Shown here one piece after another: positions 1-9,585 of a stretch of 64,000 nt of DNA (position 1 is the first letter of the stretch; every line of letters starts with the position of its first letter). Position numbers and translations under genes: made by a program. The notes below the pieces were generated by a model that worked only from the letters and a program-made list of their open reading frames with translations, had not been told where the DNA came from and made no database searches. This DNA comes from Pseudomonas sp. MRSN 12121 (GTDB taxonomy: Bacteria; Pseudomonadota; Gammaproteobacteria; Pseudomonadales; Pseudomonadaceae): the NCBI RefSeq assembly GCF_000931465.1, contig NZ_CP010892.1:2813388-2877387 (forward strand), written 5' to 3'.

Positions 1-234
1 CTGGTGGTGCACGGTCCGCTGATCGCCACCCTCGGCTTGCGCGCCTTCTGCCGCGCCCACCCGCAGGCGCGGCTGCGGCGTTTCGCCTATCGCGGCGTGC
101 GGCCCTTGATCGCGCCGCAGCCGTTCGAGGTCGGCGGGCGCATCGTCGGGCCCGGCGTGGCCGAGCTGTGGGCCGGTAACGACGCCGGCCTGGCCCAGCA
201 GGCCGAGGTGCTGTTCGATCCCATTGCCCAATAA
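1..234 (+). CDS. ich: Itaconyl-CoA hydratase, C-terminal part (MaoC/hot-dog family)
   Basis: Only the last 77 codons are in the window; the reading frame is open from base 1. The visible part has the HGPLIATL stretch and the basic F-YRGVRPL segment typical of the C-terminal hot-dog half of mesaconyl/itaconyl-CoA hydratases. In itaconate catabolism this enzyme hydrates itaconyl-CoA to citramalyl-CoA. The family call rests mainly on context: the genes that follow reproduce, in order, the P. aeruginosa PA0878-PA0886 itaconate locus, in which the hydratase comes first. The next gene starts 21 bases downstream, so the two are probably cotranscribed. A mesaconyl-C4-CoA hydratase or another MaoC dehydratase remains possible, since the N-terminal half cannot be seen. 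Confidence 0.75.
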   Translation: MVVHGPLIATLGLRAFCRAHPQARLRRFAYRGVRPLIAPQPFEVGGRIVGPGVAELWAGNDAGLAQQAEVLFDPIAQ

Positions 235-255
235 TCACAGGCGGAGAGCCGTTCG

Positions 256-1419
256 ATGAACCCCAACAGCAACGAAGAACTGAATGCCATCCGCGAAGGC
301 GTGCGTGCCTTGTGTGCCGAGTTCGACGCCGCCTACTGGCGCCGGATCGACGAAGAAAAAGGCTTTCCGCAAGCCTTCGTCAAGGCCCTGACCGACGCCG
401 GCTGGCTGGCGGCGATGATCCCGGCCGAATACGGCGGCTCGGGCCTGGGCCTGGCCGAAGCCTCGGTGATCCTTGAGGAAGTGAACCGCTGCGGCGGCAA
501 CTCCGGCACCGTACATGGGCAGATGTACAACATGTTCACCCTGCTGCGGCACGGCAGCGAGGCGCAGAAGCGCTTCTACCTGCCGAAGCTGGCCAGCGGC
601 GAACTGCGCCTGCAATCGATGGGCGTCACCGAACCCACCACCGGCACCGACACCACGCGGATCAAGACCACCGCGGTGCGCCAGGGCGACCAGTACGTGA
701 TCAACGGCCAGAAGGTGTGGATCTCGCGCATCCAGCATTCCGACCTGATGATCCTGCTGGCGCGCACCACGCCGCTGGCCGAGGTCAAGAAGAAGTCCGA
801 AGGCATGTCGATCTTCCTCGTCGACTTGCGCGAGGCCATCGGCAACGGCCTGACCGTGCAGCCGATCGCCAACATGGTCAACCACGAGACCAACGAGCTG
901 TTCTTCGACAACCTGCGGATCCCCGCCGACAGCCTGATCGGCGAGGAGGGCAAGGGCTTCAGGTACATCCTCGACGGCCTCAACGCCGAGCGCACGCTGA
1001 TTGCCGCCGAGTGCATCGGCGACGGCCGCTGGTTCGTCGACAAGGCCAGCCAGTACGCCCGCGACCGGGTGGTGTTCGGCCGGCCCATCGGGCAGAACCA
1101 GGGCGTGCAGTTCCCCATCGCCGAAGCCCATGTCGAGATCGAGGCCGCCGACCTGATGCGCTGGCGCGCCTGCGCCGAATACGACAGCGGCCTCAACGCC
1201 GGCGCCAGCGCCAACATGGCCAAGTACCTGGCGGCCAAGGCCTCGTGGGAGGCGGCCAACGCCTGCCTGCAGACCCACGGCGGTTTCGGTTTCGCCTGCG
1301 AGTACGACGTCGAGCGCAAGTTCCGCGAGACCCGCCTGTACCAGGTGGCGCCGATCTCCACCAACCTGATCCTGTCCTATGTCGCCGAGCACCTGCTCGA
1401 ACTGCCGCGCAGTTTCTGA
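256..1419 (+). CDS. Acyl-CoA dehydrogenase family protein
   Basis: A 387-aa protein of normal length for the FAD-dependent acyl-CoA dehydrogenase family. The mid-domain has the typical QSMGVTEPTTGTDTT stretch (about residues 117-131), followed by the VINGQKVWIS segment, and the C-terminal helical domain ends with ETRLYQVAPIS. GGAG lies 9 bases before the ATG, which supports this start. It is the counterpart of PA0879 in the P. aeruginosa itaconate locus, whose exact reaction is not established there. An oxidation of a short branched acyl-CoA linked to itaconate or methylsuccinate metabolism is an inference. Spacing of 10 bases to the next gene indicates an operon. Confidence 0.88.
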   Translation: MNPNSNEELNAIREGVRALCAEFDAAYWRRIDEEKGFPQAFVKALTDAGWLAAMIPAEYGGSGLGLAEASVILEEVNRCGGNSGTVHGQMYNMFTLLRHGSEAQKRFYLPKLASGELRLQSMGVTEPTTGTDTTRIKTTAVRQGDQYVINGQKVWISRIQHSDLMILLARTTPLAEVKKKSEGMSIFLVDLREAIGNGLTVQPIANMVNHETNELFFDNLRIPADSLIGEEGKGFRYILDGLNAERTLIAAECIGDGRWFVDKASQYARDRVVFGRPIGQNQGVQFPIAEAHVEIEAADLMRWRACAEYDSGLNAGASANMAKYLAAKASWEAANACLQTHGGFGFACEYDVERKFRETRLYQVAPISTNLILSYVAEHLLELPRSF

Positions 1420-1429
1420 GGAAGCGAGC

Positions 1430-2779
1430 ATGAGCCATACCCAAGCCCTGGCCGGGTTCCTTGCCGGCCTGAGTTACCCGCAGTTGCCCGACCCCGTGCT
1501 CGCGCGCACCGAAGAGCTGTTCCTCGACTGGCTCGGCTCGGCCCTGGCCAGCCAGGGCGCGCATCCGATTCCGTTGTTCGAGCGTTACGCCCGGCAGATG
1601 GGCCCGGCCGATGGCCCGACGCGGATCCTGGTCAATGGATGTGGCACTTCGGCGTATTTCGCCGCGCTGGTGAACGCTGCGTCTTCGCACCTGGTGGAGC
1701 AGGACGACTTGCACAACGGCTCGGTGCTGCACCCGGCCACCGTGGTGTTTCCCGCCGCGCTGGCCGCCGCCCAGGACCTTGGCAAATCCGGCCGCGAGCT
1801 GCTGCTGGCGGCGGTCGCCGGCTATGAGGCGGGCATCCGCATCGGCGAGTTCATGGGGCGTTCCCATTACCGGATCTTCCATACCACGGCCACCGTCGGC
1901 ACCCTCGCCGCGGCCGTGGCGCTGGGCAAGCTGATGGACTTCGACCAGGAGCAGTTCATCCACCTGCTGGGCAGCGCCGGGACCCAGGCCGCCGGGCTCT
2001 GGGAGTTCCTGCGCGACGCCGCCGACTCCAAGCAGCTGCACACCGCCAAGGCCGCGGCCGACGGTTTGCTCGCGGCCTACCTGACCCGCGACGGGCTGAG
2101 CGGCGCGCGCAATATCCTCGAGGGCGAGCAGGGCATGGCCGCGGGCATGTCGTGGGATGCCGAGCCGGGCAGGCTGTCCGACCGGCTCGGCGCGCGCTGG
2201 GCCTTGCTGGAAACCTCGTTCAAGTTCCACGCCTCTTGCCGCCATACCCATCCGGCCGCCGATGCCTTGCTGGCGCTGATGCAGCGCGAAGGCCTGGGCC
2301 ATGAAGGAATCGCCCGGGTGGAAACCCATGTGCACCAGGCGGCCATCGATGTGCTGGGGCGGGTCAACGTGCCGCAGACCGTGCACCAGGCCAAGTTCTC
2401 CATGGGCACCGTGCTGGGCCTGATCGCGGTGCACGGCCAGGCCGGCTTGCCGGAATTCCATGAGCGGGCCTTGCACGATCCGGCGGTGGCGGCGTTTCGC
2501 GACAAGGTGTCGATGCACCTCGACCCCGACGTGGAGCGCGCCTATCCGCAGCGCTGGCTGGGCCGGGTGCGGGTGGTCACCGAGGATGGCCGCACGCTGC
2601 ACGGCGCCATCGACGAGCCCAAGGGCGATCCGGGCAACGGCCTGTCGCGGGCGGAGCTGGCGGACAAGTTCCAGCGCCTGCTGCGGTTCTCCGGCGCGCG
2701 CACCCCGGAGCAGGGTGCGGCCCTGATAAGCCGGGTGTGGAACCTGCGCGACAGCGCGCACTTGAACGAACTGTTTTGA
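1430..2779 (+). CDS. MmgE/PrpD family protein
   Basis: A 449-aa protein with the MmgE/PrpD fold signatures: an N-terminal helical region, a QAAGLWEF segment and the conserved SCRHTHPAADA stretch at about residues 269-279. The family includes 2-methylcitrate dehydratase, cis-aconitate decarboxylase and iminodisuccinate epimerase. The start at 1430 is preferred over an upstream in-frame alternative because GAGGAAG precedes it and because it avoids overlap with the acyl-CoA dehydrogenase gene. It corresponds to PA0881 of the itaconate locus. Chemistry on a C5 or C6 dicarboxylate or its CoA ester is likely, but the substrate cannot be read from sequence. Confidence 0.85.
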   Translation: MSHTQALAGFLAGLSYPQLPDPVLARTEELFLDWLGSALASQGAHPIPLFERYARQMGPADGPTRILVNGCGTSAYFAALVNAASSHLVEQDDLHNGSVLHPATVVFPAALAAAQDLGKSGRELLLAAVAGYEAGIRIGEFMGRSHYRIFHTTATVGTLAAAVALGKLMDFDQEQFIHLLGSAGTQAAGLWEFLRDAADSKQLHTAKAAADGLLAAYLTRDGLSGARNILEGEQGMAAGMSWDAEPGRLSDRLGARWALLETSFKFHASCRHTHPAADALLALMQREGLGHEGIARVETHVHQAAIDVLGRVNVPQTVHQAKFSMGTVLGLIAVHGQAGLPEFHERALHDPAVAAFRDKVSMHLDPDVERAYPQRWLGRVRVVTEDGRTLHGAIDEPKGDPGNGLSRAELADKFQRLLRFSGARTPEQGAALISRVWNLRDSAHLNELF

Positions 2780-2799
2780 GCCAGCCCCGAGGACGCCTT

Positions 2800-4005
2800 A
2801 TGACAACCACCCCCGCACAACCCCGGCCGCTGGACGGCATCACCGTGGTCAGCCTGGAGCACGCCATCGCCGCGCCGTTCTGCACCCGGCAGTTGGCCGA
2901 CCTCGGCGCCCGGGTGATCAAGGTCGAACGCCCCGGCAGCGGCGATTTCGCCCGTGGCTACGACGAGCGCGTGCGCGGCCTGGCCTCGCATTTCGTGTGG
3001 ACCAACCGTTCCAAGGAAAGCCTGACCCTGGACCTCAAGCAGGACGCCGCCGGCGACATCCTGCAGCGCCTGCTGGGCGAAGCCGACGTGCTGGTGCAGA
3101 ACCTCGCGCCGGGCGCGGCGGCGCGCCTGGGCCTGTCGTTCGAGGCGCTGCACGCACGTTTTCCGCGGCTGATCGTCTGCGACATTTCCGGCTACGGCGA
3201 GGGCGGCCCTTATGAAACGAAAAAGGCCTACGACCTGCTGATCCAGAGCGAAGGCGGCTTCTTGTCGGTCACCGGCGGCCCGGGTGACGACCAGCTGGCC
3301 AAGGCCGGTTGCTCGATCGCCGACATCGCCGCCGGCATGTACGCCTATAGCGGCATCCTCTCGGCGCTGTTGCTGCGTGGCCGCACCGGGCAGGGCAGCC
3401 GCATCGACGTGAGCATGCTGGAAAGCCTGGTGGAGTGGATGGGCTACCCGATGTACTACGCCTTCGACGGCGCGCCGCCACCGCCCCGGGCCGGCGCGGC
3501 GCACTCGACTATCTATCCCTACGGGCCGTTCCCGGCGGGCGATGGCGGCACGGTGATGCTCGGCCTGCAGAACGAACGCGAGTGGGCGGCGTTTTGCGAC
3601 AAGGTGCTGCTGATGCCGGAGCTGGCCGGCGACGAACGCTTCGCGGCCAATTTCAAGCGTTCGGCCAATCGCGACGCGCTGCGGCAGATCATCGTCGACA
3701 GCTTCGCCCAGCTGACGGTGGAGGAGGTGATCGCCCGGCTGGAGCAGGCGCAGATCGCCAGCGCCCGGGTCAACGACATGCAGGGCGTGTGGCAACACCC
3801 GCAGCTCAAGGCCCGCGATCGCTGGCGTGAGGTGGACAGCCCGGCCGGCAAGCTGCCGTCGCTGCTGCCGCCGGCGCACAACGCCGCGTTCGCGCCACGC
3901 ATGGACGGCGTACCGGGGCTGGGGCAGCACAGCGGCGCGATCCTCGCCGAGCTGGGGTTGTCCGCCGAAGCCATCGAACAGCTGCAGGCCCAGGGCGTGA
4001 TCTGA
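2800..4005 (+). CDS. ict: Itaconate CoA-transferase (family III CoA-transferase, CaiB/BaiF type)
   Basis: A 401-aa family III CoA-transferase. Visible features are the N-terminal LDGITVVSLEHAIAAPFC segment, the LGARVIKVERPGSGD motif near residue 45, and KAYDLLIQSEGG containing the likely catalytic aspartate at about residue 145, which forms the mixed-anhydride intermediate in this family. ATG 2800 follows CGAGGACG. In the itaconate pathway this enzyme moves CoA, usually from succinyl-CoA, to itaconate. The gene lies directly before the lyase of the same pathway, as PA0882 does before PA0883. Specificity for itaconate is taken from synteny; other short-chain acids are possible. Confidence 0.85.
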   Translation: MTTTPAQPRPLDGITVVSLEHAIAAPFCTRQLADLGARVIKVERPGSGDFARGYDERVRGLASHFVWTNRSKESLTLDLKQDAAGDILQRLLGEADVLVQNLAPGAAARLGLSFEALHARFPRLIVCDISGYGEGGPYETKKAYDLLIQSEGGFLSVTGGPGDDQLAKAGCSIADIAAGMYAYSGILSALLLRGRTGQGSRIDVSMLESLVEWMGYPMYYAFDGAPPPPRAGAAHSTIYPYGPFPAGDGGTVMLGLQNEREWAAFCDKVLLMPELAGDERFAANFKRSANRDALRQIIVDSFAQLTVEEVIARLEQAQIASARVNDMQGVWQHPQLKARDRWREVDSPAGKLPSLLPPAHNAAFAPRMDGVPGLGQHSGAILAELGLSAEAIEQLQAQGVI

Positions 4006-4029
4006 GATCCGCTGGCTTGCACGGCCTCT

Positions 4030-4059
4030 GTAGGAGCCAAGCTTGCTGGCGATGAGGCC
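4030..4059 (+). repeat. REP half-element between ict and ccl
   Basis: GTAGGAGCCAAGCTTGCTGG followed by CGATGAGG is one arm of the REP family found many times in this window, for example at 8187, 8303 and in the 21461 array. Here no opposing arm follows, so it is a solitary REP lying inside the operon in the 107-base gap between the transferase and the lyase genes. Confidence 0.7.
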
Positions 4060-4112
4060 CTGGGGGAGTTGCACCGACCTTGCGGGTTTCCATCATTTAC
4101 AAGGAATTCACC

Positions 4113-4928
4113 ATGTCCAACCCTATTGTTCGTTCCGCCCTGTTCGTGCCGGGCAGTCGCCCCGAGCGTTTCGGCAAGGCCCTGGCCAGCGGCGCCGATG
4201 CGGTGATCGTCGATTTCGAGGACGCCGTGGAAGAGCCGCTCAAGCGCCAGGCCCGGGACAACCTCGGGCAGTTCCTCGACAGCCAGCCCCAGGTGCGCCT
4301 GTGGGTACGGGTCAATGCCCCGGAACATGTCGAGCATGCCGCCGACCTGGGGTTCTGCAAACGCTACGCCGGGGTGGTCGGCATTCTGCTGCCCAAGGTC
4401 GAAAGCGCGGCGCAAGTGGCGACCGTGGCGGCCACCGGCAAGCGGATCTGGCCGATCATCGAAAGCGCCCGCGGGCTGCTGGCCCTGGCGCAAATCGCCC
4501 GGGCTCCGGCGGTGCAACGCCTGTCCTTCGGCGGCCTGGACCTGGCGCTGGACCTGAACCTCAGCAGCGGTTCGCCCGCAGCGCAATTCGCCCTGGACCA
4601 GGCGCGGCTGGCGCTGATCCTGCATTCGCGCGCCGCCGGCCTGGTGCCGCCGCTGGATGGCGTGCACCCGGCCATCGACGACCCCGAGGGGCTGCGCCGC
4701 TGCATCCGCCATGCCTACGAAATGGGCTTCGGCGGCGCCTTGTGCATCCACCCCAGGCAGGTGGCGGTGATCCACCAGGCCCTGGCCCCGAGCGCCGAGG
4801 ACCTGGCCTGGGCGCAGCGAGTAGTGGCGGCCGGCAGCCACGGCGCCGGCGCCTATCAGATCGACGGGCAAATGGTCGATGCGCCAGTGTTGCTGCGAGC
4901 GCAGCGCTTGCTGGCGCTGGCTTCCTAG
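4113..4928 (+). CDS. ccl: Citramalyl-CoA lyase (HpcH/HpaI-CitE family)
   Basis: A 271-aa CitE-like lyase. The N-terminus has the LFVPGSRPERFGKAL signature, then DAVIVDFEDAVEEP with acidic metal-binding candidates, and the C-terminal half has GGLDLALDLN and CIHPRQVAVIHQAL, typical of malyl/citramalyl-CoA lyases. In the itaconate pathway it cleaves citramalyl-CoA to acetyl-CoA and pyruvate. AAGGAATTC precedes the chosen ATG. It is the counterpart of PA0883. Citrate lyase is excluded because the other citrate lyase subunits are absent; malyl-CoA cleavage remains possible. Confidence 0.85.
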   Translation: MSNPIVRSALFVPGSRPERFGKALASGADAVIVDFEDAVEEPLKRQARDNLGQFLDSQPQVRLWVRVNAPEHVEHAADLGFCKRYAGVVGILLPKVESAAQVATVAATGKRIWPIIESARGLLALAQIARAPAVQRLSFGGLDLALDLNLSSGSPAAQFALDQARLALILHSRAAGLVPPLDGVHPAIDDPEGLRRCIRHAYEMGFGGALCIHPRQVAVIHQALAPSAEDLAWAQRVVAAGSHGAGAYQIDGQMVDAPVLLRAQRLLALAS

Positions 4929-4953
4929 GGAGCCCTGGGCCGCTTCCGCTTCT

Positions 4954-6164
<1,211 letters not shown>

Positions 6165-6177
6165 CGCCCTGCATCCC

Positions 6178-6199
6178 GGCCGCTGCGCTCGCAGCGGCC
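6178..6199 (+). promoter_or_regulatory. Strong hairpin between dctP and dctQ
   Basis: GGCCGCTGCG and CGCAGCGGCC form a perfect 10-bp stem with a two-base loop, 14 bases after the dctP stop. No T-run follows, so it is unlikely to terminate fully. Such hairpins after binding-protein genes commonly protect the 5' message and raise binding protein over permease levels; that role is inferred. Confidence 0.55.
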
Positions 6200-6253
6200 C
6201 ATCGGCAGCCGCTAGCGGGCTGCACTCCACTGGCACTCTCGCGGAGAACCTCT

Positions 6254-6886
6254 ATGCACTGGCTGAGGCGGTTCTGGGAACATTTCGAAGAGGCGTTCAT
6301 CGCCTTCCTGCTGGCGGCCATGACGCTGGTGACGTTCGTCTACGTGGTACTCAACAACCTCTATCCGCTGTTCTACGCCATCGGCGATGCCTGGCAAGGT
6401 GCCAGCGCGCCGTTCCTGGCAATCGGCGACTTCCTCATGGAGCTGGCCCAGGAGATGGTCTGGAGCGTGGCGCTGACCAAGATGCTGTTCGGCTGGCTGA
6501 TCTTCTTCGGCATTTCCTATGGCGTGCGCACCGCCGGCCACCTGGGGGTGGACGCGCTGGTCAGGCTCGCCTCGCGCCCGGCCCAGCGCCTGCTGGCGGT
6601 CGTTGCCTGCCTGTGTTGCATGGTCTACGCCGGGCTGTTCATGGTCGCCAGCTTCAAGTGGCTGATGGCGCTGATCCAGGCCGGCATCGAAGCCGAGGAC
6701 CTGGACCGGTTCGGTATCCACCTGTCGCATATCGCCATGATCGTGCCGTTCGGCTTTGCCCTGGTGCTGATCCGCTACCTGGAAATCATGTGGCGCATCC
6801 TCATGCGCGGGCAGATCAACCTGGGCCTGGCCGATGAGGCGGCCGAGGCCAGCAAGCTTGCCAGTCACCAGGAGGATCAGCACTGA
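6254..6886 (+). CDS. dctQ: TRAP transporter small permease, DctQ type
   Basis: A 210-aa integral membrane protein with four predicted hydrophobic segments at roughly residues 14-38, 78-96, 112-136 and 156-176, matching the four-helix DctQ subunit. GGAG lies 8 bases before the ATG at 6254. The family binds the large permease and stabilises the membrane complex. It is somewhat longer than the common 160-180 aa because of an extra stretch between the first two helices. Its TGA overlaps the dctM start by one base, so the two are translationally coupled. Confidence 0.9.
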   Translation: MHWLRRFWEHFEEAFIAFLLAAMTLVTFVYVVLNNLYPLFYAIGDAWQGASAPFLAIGDFLMELAQEMVWSVALTKMLFGWLIFFGISYGVRTAGHLGVDALVRLASRPAQRLLAVVACLCCMVYAGLFMVASFKWLMALIQAGIEAEDLDRFGIHLSHIAMIVPFGFALVLIRYLEIMWRILMRGQINLGLADEAAEASKLASHQEDQH

Positions 6887-8169
6887 TGGCCATTCTCTGC
6901 CTGTTTCTGATGCTGTTCGTGTTCATGTTCCTCGGCGTGCCGATCGCCATTTCCCTGGGGCTGGCCGGCGCCACCTCGATCCTGCTGTTCAGCCCGGACT
7001 CCCTGAGTTCCCTGGCGATCAAGCTGTTCGAGACCTCGGAAGCCTATACCTTGCTGGCGATCCCGTTCTTCCTGTTGTCCGGGGCGTTCATGACCACCGG
7101 CGGCGTGGCCCAGCGCCTGATCGATTTTGCCAACGCCTGCGTCGGGCACATTCGCGGTGGCCTGGCGATTGCCGCGGTGTTGGCGTGCATGCTGTTCGCC
7201 GCGCTGTCCGGCTCTTCGCCGGCCACCGTGGCGGCGGTGGGCTCGATCGCCGTGGCCGGCATGGTGCGTTCCGGCTACCCGCGGGAGTTCGGCGCCGGGA
7301 TCATCTGCAACGCCGGGACCCTGGGCATCCTGATCCCGCCGTCGATCGTCATGGTGGTGTACTCGGCGGCCACCGAGACTTCGGTCGGCAAGCTGTTCAT
7401 GGCCGGGGTGGTGCCGGGGCTGCTGCTCGGGGTGATCCTGATGGTGGTGATCTACATCGTCGCGCGGATCAAGAAGCTGCCGGCGCAGCCGCGGGTGTCG
7501 CTGCGCGAATGGCTGAGCACCGCGCGCCGGGCATTCTGGGGCCTGCTGTTGCTGGTGATTATCCTCGGCGGCATCTACAGCGGCCTGTTCACCCCGACCG
7601 AAGCGGCGGCGGTGGCGGCGGTGTACTCGGCCTTCGTCGCGCTGTTTGTGTACAAGGACATGCGCCTGCGCGACTGCCCGAAAGTGCTGCTGGAGTCCGG
7701 CCGGCTGTCGATCATGCTGATGTTCATCATCGCCAACGCCATGCTCTTCGCCCACGTGCTGACCACCGAGCAGATCCCGCAGCAGATCACCACCTTCGTC
7801 ATGGATGCCGGGCTGTCGCCCATCGGTTTCCTGCTGATGGTCAACGTGGTGCTGCTGGTGGCGGGCAGCTTCATGGAGCCCTCGGCGATCGTGCTGATCC
7901 TGGCGCCGATCTTCTTCCCGATCGCCATGCAGCTGGGTATCGACCCGATCCACCTGGGGATCGTCATGGTGGTCAACATGGAGATCGGCCTGGTGCATCC
8001 GCCGGTGGGCCTGAACCTGTTCGTCACCTCGGCGGTGACCGGCCTGAGCCTGGGCCAGACCATCCGCGCCGCATTGCCGTGGCTGATGATCCTGTTGGCG
8101 TTCCTGATCCTGGTGACCTACGTGCCGTTCATTTCCCTGGCGCTGCCGAACTGGCTGGGGATGAACTGA
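6886..8169 (+). CDS. dctM: TRAP transporter large permease, DctM type
   Basis: A 427-aa, highly hydrophobic protein of normal DctM length with about twelve membrane segments. Family motifs seen include LSGSSPATVAAVGSIAVAGM, the GTLGILIPPSIVMVVY loop and GLFTPTEAAAVAAVYS. It forms the sodium-driven transport channel with DctQ and DctP. The start codon shares one base with the dctQ stop. It is the last gene of the itaconate-type operon here and corresponds to PA0886; repeats follow directly. Confidence 0.92.
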   Translation: MAILCLFLMLFVFMFLGVPIAISLGLAGATSILLFSPDSLSSLAIKLFETSEAYTLLAIPFFLLSGAFMTTGGVAQRLIDFANACVGHIRGGLAIAAVLACMLFAALSGSSPATVAAVGSIAVAGMVRSGYPREFGAGIICNAGTLGILIPPSIVMVVYSAATETSVGKLFMAGVVPGLLLGVILMVVIYIVARIKKLPAQPRVSLREWLSTARRAFWGLLLLVIILGGIYSGLFTPTEAAAVAAVYSAFVALFVYKDMRLRDCPKVLLESGRLSIMLMFIIANAMLFAHVLTTEQIPQQITTFVMDAGLSPIGFLLMVNVVLLVAGSFMEPSAIVLILAPIFFPIAMQLGIDPIHLGIVMVVNMEIGLVHPPVGLNLFVTSAVTGLSLGQTIRAALPWLMILLAFLILVTYVPFISLALPNWLGMN

Positions 8170-8173
8170 AGCC

Positions 8174-8367
8174 GGGCGCGCCTTTTGTAGGAGCCTGGCT
8201 TGCCGGCGATGGGGCCGCGAGGGCGGCGGAGTGCTCGGGATCTGATCGCGGGCAAGCCTCGCTCCTACGGGGTTGGGTGGTGGCGGGACGGGCGCGCCTT
8301 TTGTAGGAGCCTGGCTTGCCGGCGATGGGGGCCGTGAGGGCGGTGGAGTGCTCGGGATCGATCACGG
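8174..8367. repeat. Two tandem copies of a REP-containing block
   Basis: A block of about 78 bases beginning GGGCGCGCCTTTTGTAGGAG occurs at 8174 and again at 8290 with few differences. The first copy is completed by an opposing arm ending GCTCCTAC at 8268, making a full REPIN (8187-8268). The second lacks the opposing arm and its end overlaps the stop of the Ada-like gene. The arrangement looks like a recent local duplication of a REPIN. Confidence 0.8.
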
Positions 8368-8634
8368 GGTTGGGTGGGTGGTGCGCCAGGCGGTGTAGGC
8401 CTGGGGCAGGCAGCGGGCGCAGGGGCGATAACCGGCGGCGCGGGCGCTGGCTGCGTCGAGAAAGAACACCCGCTGGGCCACATAACCGCCGCGGGCGATG
8501 GCCCGCAAGGCGGCCGGACAGTCCAGGCGGCCGTAGATCCGGCTGCCACGGTGGCCGCCCAGGGTGCCCGGTCGTTCGCTGAGAAATCGCTGGCCCCGGG
8601 CATCGAGCAAGACCCAGCGTTTATCGGTGTCCAT
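8362..8634 (-). CDS. Ada-type zinc-binding domain protein (stand-alone)
   Basis: A 90-aa protein matching the N-terminal metal-binding domain of the Ada/AdaA methylphosphotriester sensor. The motif SRIYGRLDCP is followed by AARAAGYRPCARC-like spacing, so three of the four zinc cysteines are present. The first, which in Ada is the methyl-accepting Cys38, is a glycine. A strong GGAGGGAGGG precedes the ATG. A protein of this kind is unlikely to act as an Ada methyl acceptor; a structural or DNA-binding role is an inference. It lies 154 bases from an AlkA-type glycosylase gene on the same strand, with a REPIN between them, so a loose link to alkylation damage is possible. Confidence 0.75.
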   Translation of the reverse strand: MDTDKRWVLLDARGQRFLSERPGTLGGHRGSRIYGRLDCPAALRAIARGGYVAQRVFFLDAASARAAGYRPCARCLPQAYTAWRTTHPTP

Positions 8635-8659
8635 CCCTCCCTCCTGTGTCTCGCTCTTT

Positions 8660-8776
8660 GTAGCCGCTGCCGAGCCCTGGCGAGGCAGCGATCGAGCGGC
8701 ACGCTCGCGGGGTTCTTGCGGGCGCTGGAGACCCTGCGGGTCTAGCGCAGCCTCGCTGGCGCTCGGCAGCGGCTAC
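8660..8776. repeat. REPIN of the GTAGCCGCTGCCGAG class
   Basis: GTAGCCGCTGCCGAG at 8660 and its reverse complement CTCGGCAGCGGCTAC ending at 8776 form the outer arms of a second REP class, distinct from the GTAGGAGC class but also present in the 21461 array. It fills the gap between the Ada-like and glycosylase genes. Confidence 0.8.
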
Positions 8777-8787
8777 AGGTAACTGGA

Positions 8788-9405
8788 TCAGCGGGTGGGC
8801 ACCCGCCACAGGTACCAGGCCGCGACGGTGCGATAGGGGCGCCAGGCCTGGCCGATCTCGATCATCTGCTTGCGTGTCGGCTGTTGCGCCAGGCCCTTCA
8901 GGCGCCGGTAGCCTTCGCGCACGCCGAAATCGTCGGCGGGCAGGATGTCCAGGCGTTCCAGGCTGTAGATCAGCAACATTTCCACGGTCCAGCGGCCAAT
9001 GCCGCGCAGGCGGGTCAAGCGTTCGATCAGCGCTTCGTCGTCCATTGCCAGCGCCGTCGCGTAATCGGGCACCACGCCGCTCAGGGTTGCCTCGGCGATG
9101 CCCCGCAGGGTGACGATCTTGCTGGCGGAGAAGCCGCAGGCGCGCAGTTGCTCGATGTCGCTGGCGAGGATCTGCGCAGGGGAAGGGAAGGCGCCCGACC
9201 CGTACAAACCAAGGAAGCGGCCGAGGATCGCATCGCCGGCCCGGGCATGCAGTTGCTGATAGGCGATCGCCCGCACCAGGGCCTCGTAGGGCTCGCGGGT
9301 CGGCTTGGCCTGGTGCAGGCAAGGGCCGACCGCCGCGACATGGCGGGCCCAGTCGGCGTCTCGCCCGGCGAGAAAGGCGCGGGCCTGGAAAAACGGTTCG
9401 GGCAT
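8788..9405 (-). CDS. DNA-3-methyladenine glycosylase 2 family protein (AlkA type)
   Basis: A 205-aa HhH-GPD base-excision glycosylase. The helix-hairpin-helix is LTRLRGIGRWTVEMLL (about residues 122-137), followed by LDILPADDFGVREG with the catalytic aspartate. It would remove alkylated purines such as 3-methyladenine. The start at 9405 (MPEPFFQAR) is preferred to longer in-frame starts up to 9570 because the extra residues look like translated non-coding sequence and this length fits the short AlkA-like enzymes lacking the N-terminal beta domain. Confidence 0.85.
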   Translation of the reverse strand: MPEPFFQARAFLAGRDADWARHVAAVGPCLHQAKPTREPYEALVRAIAYQQLHARAGDAILGRFLGLYGSGAFPSPAQILASDIEQLRACGFSASKIVTLRGIAEATLSGVVPDYATALAMDDEALIERLTRLRGIGRWTVEMLLIYSLERLDILPADDFGVREGYRRLKGLAQQPTRKQMIEIGQAWRPYRTVAAWYLWRVPTR

Positions 9406-9585
9406 GGGCAGTCCTGGACGAGGGGCGTGGCCAGAGGTTAGCGGCCCGCGATCCGCGCCGCACTCTGTCTCTTGCGCTGGAAGTCGCGCCGGTGGCCGGG
9501 CAACGCCCTCAAGCCGGTGTGACAGCAGGCGGCAGTGCTTATCCCAGGAGGGCTGGCTTCGGCGCGACAAGGCGCGCGGGCTGGC

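Noticed and set aside
1430..2779. Naming the MmgE/PrpD protein cis-aconitate decarboxylase
   Set aside because: The family holds several activities, and an itaconate-degrading operon would not obviously need itaconate synthesis. Sequence alone cannot decide.
9406..9570. Longer N-terminus for the AlkA-type glycosylase
   Set aside because: The extra 55 residues are Arg- and Pro-rich without family resemblance, while ATG 9405 gives a normal short AlkA-like protein.
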